From Ignelater luminosus (lineage: Eukaryota > Arthropoda > Insecta > Coleoptera > Elateridae): 64,000 bases of DNA. The translations under genes and the position numbers were made by a program. Below the pieces are notes generated by a model. That model was not told the DNA's origin. It saw nothing but the letters and a program-made list of their open reading frames with translations, and ran no database searches. The DNA lies in assembly GCA_011009095.1 (NCBI GenBank), contig VTPC01001753.1:272086-336085 (forward strand), given 5' to 3'. Below are positions 56,251-64,000 of this stretch, one piece after another (the first letter of the stretch is position 1; each line of letters begins with the position of its first letter).

Positions 56251-56766
56251 ATGGAGAAAAGTGAAGTTAATCGAATCGAGTCGACTTTTCTCGAATGGGT
56301 AGATAAGCACTCCCAGAATATAAATCTCGAATATTATGTTAATCAGACTATTCGGACGGTTTTGGAGGTTGCAAAATCCGCAGATACCTCAAATGGCTTT
56401 TTGGGGGGCTTTGGGATTTATTGGTTCTTCACCGGGCTTTCTCTTCTATCCCGCTATACTGCTTGCAAAGGTGTGTCGATCGGTGGAAACCAGACTCCCA
56501 TAGCCCTTACAGTGTTTGAGCTAGGAGCCTTTCTTGGTTCGACCTGTAGTGCTATCTGGCGGCCGAATCGTAAGAACTGCGGCATCAGATACAGGTGGGG
56601 ACACGTAATTGGTGTACTAAGTGCCGTTTTAATATCCGCAAACCCCTACTGCGATCCCCCACCCACGGACGCCTATGAGCTCAAATTTGAAACTACTTGG
56701 AATGCAACATTCTTTGGGGGGTTCTACACGACAGCACCCCTGGTCTCAGATTGCAAAGCCTGCCCA
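56251..56766 (+). CDS. orphan intronless ORF with three hydrophobic segments
   Basis: A 172-residue frame from ATG to TAA. It is much richer in GC (near 50% over long stretches) than the flanking DNA (near 30%), and its codons look maintained. A charged N-terminal part (1-45, FLEWVDKHSQNINLEYY) is followed by hydrophobic segments at about 49-67 (GFLGGFGIYWFFTGLSLLS), 83-102 (PIALTVFELGAFLGSTCSAI) and 117-130 (GHVIGVLSAVLISA), with cysteines between and a tail TTAPLVSDCKACP. It resembles a small membrane protein. I do not recognise the family. It could be a retrocopy, part of an unannotated mobile element, a transferred gene or a lineage-specific gene. No introns, TIRs or poly-A tail were identified around it. 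Confidence 0.45.
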
Positions 56767-57360
56767 TAAGGTGCCGTTGAGGTGTGAACTCGAACTTCTC
56801 GAAAATAATTTCCCTATCAAGTCAATTCCCTAAAATTAAATTTAATAATATAACACAAAATTTCAATAAAAATCCTGCTCTTGAAGATAACTAATAAATA
56901 AAAAGAATTTTAAAATCAGCTTTCGCATTGAAAAATTCTTTGGAAATAAATTATAATTAAAAATCTTTAGCTGGAACAATTAAGGAATGCAACGCTGTAT
57001 CTCTAATCTATCGTCATTCAACATAAAACAGGTAATTATAAAATCTACAGACATGTTGTATTCACCAGGGCAAAAGCTAACGGTTCAAACACAATGTCTG
57101 TATTCCGAAACAATACAAAATACAAAAGAAATAAATACAAGTTTTTATTTTTCTTTTACAAAAAAAAAGAAAGGAATCTTTTTAACAATACTAACGGTAA
57201 GATAATAAATGAAAAAAACACCGTTAATTAATGGAAAATCAATATAGGCTATGGATTAAAAAAAAATAAAGCTTAGCTCGGCCTAGATCTTTGGATTAGA
57301 GTGAAACCCTGAGAACACATTCCTTATTTAAAACATTTAATAAAATCAAAACTGACAATA
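56767..57360. other. AT-rich spacer
   Basis: The plus frame 56987-57205 is not recognisable. Nothing else seen. Confidence 0.4.
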
Positions 57361-58298
57361 CAGGGTGTTCAGAGGTGGTAGTAGTAGTAGGAGCGTATAT
57401 TTTGTGATAAAAAGTTTTCAAATTAAATGCGTCATCGCCAGATGGCGCTACCTAACTTAATTTTGTTAAATGGAATACCTTACTTTTTATTCGATTTTTG
57501 AAATTTGCAACATATTTGTGATAACTTTCCTTATAACTACTACCAACTTATCTGGTTTACTTTTCTGGAAAATAATAATTTTTATAAATTTAACACGTGC
57601 GTACCCAGGTACCTACATAAACGCTTGAAAAATTCGAATGAATGAGGATAAATTGATAAATTTTATATTAAATCAATGTAAAAGATTGTATTCTGTAGAT
57701 ATAATACAGATAAGATTGCAAAGATTAATTAAACTTAAACTTAAACATGCTATGATGTACATATTCATTTTTTTTTGTTGTCATGGGAGTCTGTTAAGTT
57801 TTGTTAAATTTTTGATAAATTAATCTTTGCACCTATGAATGATCAACAACTTTTCAATTTATTCGAGGACATTGTCGTATTATGTAGTTATTATCTGTAT
57901 TACATCTACAGAATACAATCTTTTATCATTGAGGATATAAAATTTATTAATTTATATTCATTCATTCGAATTTTTTAAGCATTTATGTAGGTACCTAGGT
58001 ACGTGTTAAATTTAAAAAATTATTATTTTCCCGAAAGTAAATCAGATAGGTTGGTAGCAGTTATAAGGAAAGTTATCACAAATATGTTGCAAATTCCAAA
58101 AATCGAATAATAAGTAGGGCATTCCATTTAAAAAAATTAAGTTAGGTAGCGCCACCTAGCGGCGACGCTTTTAATTTATTAACTTTTTATCACAAAATAT
58201 GTGCTCCTACCTTATATTTATAACAAAGTTTTCAGAATTTTAAAATCTGCATTCGTTTCCGAGATATCGCGCTGTCCCATTCCTCGCTGAACACCCTG
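57361..58298. mobile_element. large foldback element, about 940 bp
   Basis: Left end CAGGGTGTTCAGAGG and right end CGCTGAACACCCTG, flanked by TA (57359-57360, 58299-58300). The arms are at least 350 bp and share AATTTGCAACATATTTGTGA, GATGGCGCTACCTAAC, GGTACCTACATAAACGCTT and their inverses. Small central loop, no transposase. Confidence 0.82.
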
Positions 58299-58461
58299 TA
58301 TACTCGGCGTACGACAGTACGCATATAATTAACTTTTAAAATTAAAGTTATAATTACTAAGTAAATAAATAATTCCTTACAAATACTAACACTGAATGGG
58401 AATTGGGGAAGTGACCGATAAAAGTGTAACCGCCCGACCGTCAAACAGGTAGTTCCTATCA

Positions 58462-58812
58462 TCATCCAGTCTCAGCGACCCACAAGAACGCTTTTCCAGC
58501 ATTTTCATCGGCGTCTAGCGGTGCTGGAGAGTATTCGACCGGCCTGGTGGGATTGTACGGTGTAGGGACAGAACCTAAACTGATTCCATAAAGCTTGTAA
58601 CCCAACCCGCTTGGCTTGCACCCTGCGTAGCTAGTATTAGCAGTATTACTGTTGGTATATACTTTTGGTGATGTATGATAGATCCATTTGTTTAACATTT
58701 GAGAGCTTTGTTTTAGAATATAGTTTTTTGGCGAGTCTGTTTCAGCCGTTCGATCCCTGGATAACCGCGTCTCCACAGCAGCTACCCGTGAGCCCTCGTC
58801 TGACCGTTCCAA
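58462..58812 (-). CDS. orphan ORF, 116 codons, GC-rich
   Basis: Minus-strand frame starting MERSDEGSRVAAVETRLSRD and ending KAFLWVAETG. It is richer in GC than its flanks, as is the ORF at 56251-56766. Contains a YTNSNTANTSYAGCKPSGLG stretch and a Pro-rich segment (VPTPYNPTRPVEYSPAPLD). No known domain, signal peptide or membrane segment. It lies between a foldback element and a decayed transposase, so part of an unrecognised mobile element is possible. May be a chance frame. Confidence 0.3.
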   Translation of the reverse strand: MERSDEGSRVAAVETRLSRDRTAETDSPKNYILKQSSQMLNKWIYHTSPKVYTNSNTANTSYAGCKPSGLGYKLYGISLGSVPTPYNPTRPVEYSPAPLDADENAGKAFLWVAETG

Positions 58813-58859
58813 GGACGAGGAGTAAATCCCCTGACCAAATCTGACACTCGAGTTATTTT

Positions 58860-59832
58860 AACGTAGTCTTAATCCAATGCATAAACCAACGACATAAGCA
58901 AAAAGTAACGAAGTATTTTATTAAGTTTTTAAACGAAATTTTACAATAAGTGCTGAAAATGTTTACCATCAAGACACTTTTGAATACGCATTTTAAGCCC
59001 ATTAAAACATTTTGAAGAATCCGAATAGAATTACTCAGCTCTACACACTTTTCAGTTATTTGATTGGTAAGTTCTTTCAAATTGTTCACAGATGTTTTAA
59101 AAAATAGAGTTTTTCAGATAAGGCCACACAAGTAAATCTAACAGGAACGCGGAGGGTATGGTATTGGAGTATTCTTGCTTATTAAATTGTCTTATGAGTA
59201 GTGCGCGCCTTAGCGCCATCCTGTTGGAAGAATCCTTGTAATTCTTCATCATTCAGCTGATCAATAAACAGTTTCTCATGAGTTGTCCGTCAATTTTCCA
59301 CAAAGAGTACAATTTTGTCAATAGTTTTATTAACCATATGCATAATGATGATCTATTAGATAGAAGTCTCTTCTCTGTCGAAGTCTGATTCTACCTTTTT
59401 GGATATGTCAACTCACAAAATATGAGAATGTGATCAGCAAAGAACCCACATGTCTTCGTCGAAACTACATTACATCCACAAAAATAGGCGTCTGGGTAGA
59501 CGTGAGTCACCATAGGTTGATAGGACCTATATTTTCCTAAGGTAGTACTCTTACTGCACGAAGATATCGTAATGTAATGAGGAGTTTGTCACAATTTCAA
59601 GAACTGCCGCAATATTTTTGGGGTTCGTCTTGTGAGATGAGCATTTCCTGGTTTTCGTCCAATAATTCAACGGAATATTTCTGCACATAGTAGAAACTGT
59701 TATACTGGAAAGGCAAGTCTGGATATCAGCCATGCACTCACGGATAGAATATTTCCACTTCCCGTTTATTTTTGTTCCATTGAAAAAGTAATATTCTAAA
59801 ATGTATGCTTTTTGTTGAATTGTAAATGACAT
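58860..59832 (-). pseudogene. decayed mariner-like transposase
   Basis: The N-terminus is at 59832: MSFTIQQKAYILEYYFFNG, then SIRECMADIQTCLSSITVST (helix-turn-helix). Further down, around 59230-59205, FFQQDGAKARTTHKTI carries the second catalytic Asp. The third-acid region near 59140-59100 is eroded (LLDLLVWPYLKN), and the C-terminus (LKELTNQITEKCVELSN) ends near 58860. Many stops and shifts; inactive. The gene order and spacing fit the DD41D/mariner-like transposases in this window. Confidence 0.6.
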
Positions 59833-59839
59833 TTAAGAA

Positions 59840-60425
59840 AATTATAAATTAATTAATATTACTCACCATTGCTCAGGGTTACTCATCATTACTCACCATA
59901 AGAATTAAATAATCTACATATTGATGTTCGCATCTGCTATTTGGACGAGAATCAGACCAGCCGATGGCCGGCCTGAAGCGAGTCGGTTCCTAGCGGCTTT
60001 TCATTAATCGCTAAATAGAAGGGGAGCAAGGGAGGTCAAAGTTGAGAATTTTGGACTTTTTGAAAGCAAAAGATCAGAATAACTCGGGCACAGGTGGACC
60101 GATTTTGACCAAAGTTCTCGAGAAAATTTAAGCTGGGATCTCACATTCTTATAACGATCCGGCTGATTAGTTCGCCGCACCATTCACTTTAGTGTCCGTC
60201 CAGCGACATGGTTTGGATATCCGCGTATTAATTCCCTACGCCCTAGGTCGATACCATCTTTATCAAGGGTATATTTGATTTTGTTATAGTGCTAAAAGTG
60301 AAGCATTCCTGTTATGCACTACGCACCTAGTAAACTTCTTCGATAATGAAATTGGTTTAATATTACGATTAAAACTTCATTTATTTCGAATCGAATTTTT
60401 GTAATCTCTGGTTTCAATTAAATAC
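59840..60425. other. interval without a recognised gene
   Basis: GC-richer patch at about 59940-60260 with no long frame. Direct ACTCACCATT and TTACTCATCATTACTCACC words near 59862-59898. Origin unknown. Confidence 0.35.
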
Positions 60426-60800
60426 AGGATGTTAAAAAACGTTTAAACATTTAAGAGGCATATAGTACGACTAAAAAAAGTAAAAAAGTCTTAATGAACA
60501 TGGATTTTCAAATCAGCGCTACAGAACACGATTATCACAGAAGATGTTCGATATGTCCTCCTTTCATTTCGACACAGTATCTACAACTTCTCAACTTTTT
60601 CTAAAAAGCCCGGTTGTGTTCGAATTGTTTGACAACATTGCTCAATTCGCTGTTGCAACTCGGCAAGGTTATTTACAGGTGTTGAGTACACTAAACTTTT
60701 TAAGTAACCCCAAATACAAAAGTCTAAGGGAGTTAGGTCGGGAGACCTAGCAGGTCGTGGAATGGGACCCCCTCGTCATATCTATATCCTATGAAATGTT
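60425..60800 (-). pseudogene. C-terminal fragment of a DD41D-type transposase
   Basis: Read on the minus strand from about 60778: [60 protein letters not shown], then a stop near 60600 and a non-coding end with an ACAGGATGTT terminal word at about 60425. It matches the C-terminal region of the transposases at 35137-36231 and 61707-62789. The rest of the gene is missing. Confidence 0.65.
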
Positions 60801-61590
60801 TTTTTCAGGTGCTTCCTAACAGCGATTAGCATAATTAGAGATGCTTCTCTCTAACTGTCTATGGCTTTTTTTTAAAACTTTGTAATGTCGAATATTTTTT
60901 TGTCCTTGCATTAATATTGTGATTCCATACTTTGTGATTTGCTTAAAGTTGATTTTTATGAAAATTAAAATTTTGTGCTTATTATGTATATGAGATTTTG
61001 AAGCTCCGAGTTTTGATAAAACATTGCCTCTTCAAGTAATAGTCATATTTGGTTCACATAAAGTCTTTCAATAATCTGCTTTTATACTTGTGTGTTTACA
61101 AACGTCACCTGTTCATACTGTATAATTTTTGAATTTATTACATGGCGTTCTTGGATTATTATAATTGTATTTTGAATGTGTTTATTTATAAACACCACCT
61201 GTTTTGAAAATCAACACTTACTTTATGTTATGTTTACACTTGACTTTGATAAATAATTTGAACTTATTTGTTTACATGTTTATTATTTAAAATTTCTCTT
61301 GTGGTTTTTTGATATTTCACTTACAATGCTATTTTGTATTTGTCTTGTTAACTAGGATTGTTAAAGGGGAAAGTTACCCTGATATACAAAATTGAACTTT
61401 TTGAATGTTACATATATGGACTAAAGGGGATGATTCTTATAGAGTTTTTCCTGCTGAATTCGAATATCTGCTTTCCAAATTTTCACAGCACGTAAGGTTT
61501 TTGAGTAAAATGCGTTTGAAATTTTAGAAATCTTAATTTTGTATGGAGTAAAAAAAGTACATAATATGAGATAAATTTATTTACAAAATA
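60801..61590. other. AT-rich interval without recognised features
   Basis: No ORF above background and no paired repeats noticed. Confidence 0.4.
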
Positions 61591-62899
61591 TAAAGGGTTT
61601 TCCAATAAGAGGTGTTATTTTGAATAGCCCGCTATTTCGGTAGATGTCACTTTTGAAGCTATCATTTTTTGACATTTGACAAGTAGAAACTACGCCATTA
61701 ATAAATATGGAACGATACACGCTTCAACAACGCATTGAAATTATTAAAATTCACTATAAAAATGGTGAAAATTTGGCAGAGACGGTTCGTAAAACTCGAA
61801 CATTTTTGGGTCACCGTGAAGCACCTTGTCGGACCGCAATACAGAAATTGGTGAAAAAATTCGAGCTCTTGGGACAAGTTAGTGATGTGAAGAATAAAAC
61901 CCGTGCACGTCGCTCAAGAACAGCCGAGAATATTGCTGTTGTAGCCGAAAGTGTTAAAGAAAACCCAGGTTTGTCCATTCCTCGTCGTTCTTTGGAATTA
62001 GCCATTCCACAAACGTCATTACACCGTATTTTGCATAAAGATTTGGGTCTTAAGGCTTATAAAGTCCAGTTAACACAAGAACTCAAGCCGGCCGATCATC
62101 AACAACGTCGTGTCTTTGCTGATTGGGTCGTTGAAATGCATGAAAATGATCCAGAATTCCATCGAAAAATCATCTTGAGTGATGAGGCCCATTTCCACCT
62201 CGGTGGCTTCGTCAACAAGCAAAATTGTCGGATCTGGGGCTCAGAAAATCCAAGAGTTATTGTTGAAAAGTCTCTCTATCCTCAACGTGTGACTGTTTGG
62301 TGCGGTTTATGGTCCGGCGGAGTCATTGGACCTTACTTTTTCGAAAATGAGGCTGGAGCAACAGTTACGGTGACTGGATTGCGCTATCGAGAGATGATTA
62401 ACGATTTTTTATGGCCGGAATTGGATGGTATTGATCTGGACAACGTTTACTTTCAACAAGACGGCGCTACGTGCCACACAAGCAACGAAACCATTGATCT
62501 TTTACGGAAAAAGTTTCCGGACCGTGTTATCTCTCGAAGAGGTGATCACAATTGGCCACCGAGATCTTGTGATTTAACACCTTGCGACTTCTTTCTTTGG
62601 GGCCACGTGAAAGAGAAGGTCTACGCCAACAGCCCAGCGTCGATTCAAGACCTCAAAGATGGAATTCGTGAGGCTATCGAGGACATAGGGCAGCCACTTT
62701 GCGATTTGGTTATGGAAAATTTCATGAAAAGGATATTGTCCTGTAAGCGTGGTCGTGGTGGTCATTTGCCTGATGTTATTTTCCACTATTAACGGCATAC
62801 CTTCCTCTTTATAATGAAATAAACATCCGATCATTTATATTAAAAAATGGCACTTTTCTTTGAATATCAAAATAACACCTCTTATTGGAAAACCCTTTA
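61591..62899 (+). mobile_element. complete DD41D transposon, possibly active
   Basis: Left end TAAAGGGTTTTCCAATAAGA and right end TCTTATTGGAAAACCCTTTA are perfect inverted repeats, extending to GGTGTTATTTTGA. Length 1,309 bp, with a single uninterrupted transposase gene occupying most of it. The absence of any lesion suggests very recent movement. Confidence 0.88.
61707..62789 (+). CDS. DD41D transposase, intact, 361 residues
   Basis: Catalyses cut-and-paste movement of the surrounding element in the nucleus. The start codon at 61707 is the first ATG after the left terminal repeat. An N-terminal region with two helix-turn-helix parts (MERYTLQQRIEIIKIHYKNG; LSIPRRSLELAIPQTSLHRI) is followed by the RNaseH-like core: Asp159 in LSDEAHFHLGG, Asp252 in YFQQDGATCHTS and Asp294 in SCDLTPCDFFLWGHVK. 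There are 41 residues between the second and third, hence DD41D; the normal SPDLTPLD motif is SCDLTPCD here. It ends GRGGHLPDVIFHY. No stops or shifts, normal length (about 350). It differs clearly in sequence from the DD41D copy at 35137-36231. Confidence 0.88.
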
Positions 62900-62904
62900 T
62901 TTCT

Positions 62905-63226
62905 ATTTGACTTGCGCCTGTATTTCGTTGCTGGTGCATCTCTTATAAGGCCTCAGCAATAGTCCGCAAGCATATTTTCGCTCAATTTTTCCTTGTAGCG
63001 CGATTCAATTTGGGCGATATCTTAGTGAAATCTCTCATCATGTTCATCGCTCACATTGTTTGGAAAAGAATCCAGATGTGAATGGAGAAAATGAATCTTC
63101 AGAAACATATTTGCTCCCAAATCTTTGTAATTTTGCAGCAGTTCATCAACCAGCTGTTCACAGTTTTTAACTTTTGTATTCCTTAGGAAATTTGTCACCA
63201 CAGTTTTGAAGGACTGCCAAGCAGGT
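62905..63226 (-). pseudogene. broken fragment of a repetitive arthropod protein
   Basis: From 63220 downward the minus strand reads WQSFKTVVTNFLRN, NCEQLVDELLQNYKDLGANM, FLKIHFLHSHLDSFPNN, DEHDERFH, a stop, DIAQIESRYKEK, MLADYC, a stop, RDAPATKYRRK. I recall this block order (LHSHLDYFPxNxGxxSEEQGERFHQDI...YQG) as the C-terminus of a multicopy insect protein family of unknown role, likely transposon-derived. Two stops and an abrupt upstream end at about 63227 make it a pseudogene. Confidence 0.55.
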
Positions 63227-64000
63227 TGTAACGTAAACCTGCGTTACAGTAATAATATGACTAACAACTAGGATCTCAAGGTCCTAGGCCAGCTAAACTC
63301 AGGGGATAGGCTTTGGATGCGGGACGGCTAAGATTATACTTACAATAAAACACCTGATACTAGTTTACCAAAAACGTATATTGAAATAAACAAGGATGGT
63401 AAAAATTACAAAGTAAAGGTTTATTTTAGAGGTAACCAGTAAAACAGATTTCAACGGAAACAAGATTAAATGGAATAATGATCGATAAGTTTATACTTAA
63501 AATACAAAAAAATTATATGAATTTAAAACAATAAATCGATTATGAATAAAAAACTACTAGAGGTAACCGTAGTTACAGAATTTGAAACAAAATTTAGAAT
63601 ACAGGATCCTTACTTTTTAACAAATTGCAATCAAAAAGATGTAATAAAAGGACTAATTATAAACAGGAAAATGAATAAACCAAATGCAAAGCAACATAAA
63701 AAAATAAGAAAATAATAGCAAAAATATATGACACAAAAATTATCAAAGTAAAATATAAACGTATAAACCAGGTTATCTGTACTCACACACAACAAATAAT
63801 CTCAAGTTGTTTCAAGGCAAAAGGAAAAATTTAACACATCGGAGTACTGCAAGAAACAAACTCCGATATCGCAAAATTAAAAAAATTGAAAGGAAAATTT
63901 AATTAAATGAGAAGTCTAAAAAAGAACTTGAAATTATTTAGGTGTACTGAAATTTAACAAACATAAAAAAACAAATTAAAATTAACAATCGGATAATAAT
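63227..64000. other. unassigned sequence at the window edge, possible LTR start
   Basis: At 63227 the preceding homology stops at TGTAACGTAAACCTGCGTTACA, a palindrome beginning TG as LTRs often do. The following 770 bases are AT-rich with no ORF, and the element, if real, leaves the window. Confidence 0.3.

Noticed and set aside
1..64000. CRISPR arrays, tRNA or rRNA genes, prokaryotic operons
   Set aside because: No regularly spaced identical repeats with unique spacers, no tRNA-like cloverleaf recognised by eye, and gene structure is eukaryotic with introns.

Overview
The window is AT-rich eukaryotic nuclear DNA, almost certainly from an insect. The evidence is short exons with GT-AG introns, an autophagy kinase gene that reads like insect Atg1, a gene resembling the insect 27 kDa hemolymph glycoprotein family, degenerate AGGTTA/TTAGG-like repeats, and a dense load of Tc1/mariner-type DNA transposons and their foldback derivatives. 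The order cannot be fixed from the sequence alone. Two assembly gaps are present (400 N at 21979-22378 and exactly 100 N at 44292-44391).

Layout. 1-10560 is a transposon graveyard upstream of the main gene: a decayed transposon (152-745), foldback elements (747-849, 2293-2825), a solo LTR (3128-3417), a broken repetitive-family gene on the minus strand (4190-5690), a broken DDE transposase (6010-6690), and a well-preserved Ginger-type element (7316-9914) with an integrase-like gene, 4-bp target duplication and ~167-bp terminal repeats, itself sitting inside an older inverted-repeat element (7170-10319).

11059-53969 (plus strand) is one large host gene, Atg1/ULK. I could join 16 exons in phase into an 802-residue serine/threonine kinase with kinase domain, a DDFVLV Atg8-binding (LIR-type) motif and the C-terminal region that binds Atg13. 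Its intron 3 is 27.8 kb and intron 10 is 10.6 kb. Each of these holds a host-type gene on the opposite strand: a leucine-rich-repeat, single-pass membrane protein (24082-21301, minus, broken by the 400-N gap) and a secreted cysteine-rich DUF1397-like protein (47213-46339, minus). The same introns carry most of the transposons: foldback elements of several families, a Penelope-like GIY-YIG fragment, an RTE-like LINE, a Tc1 element with a 1.26-kb mariner inserted in it, a DD41D transposon and many MITEs.

53970-64000 holds the Atg1 3' flank, an intronless GC-rich orphan ORF with three hydrophobic segments (56251-56769), another orphan GC-rich ORF (58462-58812), a large foldback element (57361-58298), decayed transposases, and a complete DD41D transposon with an uninterrupted 361-residue transposase (61591-62899).

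The two nested genes are likely to be processed from antisense transcripts of the Atg1 locus. I saw no prokaryotic-style operon, CRISPR array, rRNA or tRNA gene. The items most worth a second look are the antisense nested genes, the Ginger element with its repeated AACTAGTT subterminal motif, the orphan GC-rich ORF, and the shared TACAGGGTG/TACAGTGTG ends of many otherwise unrelated elements.
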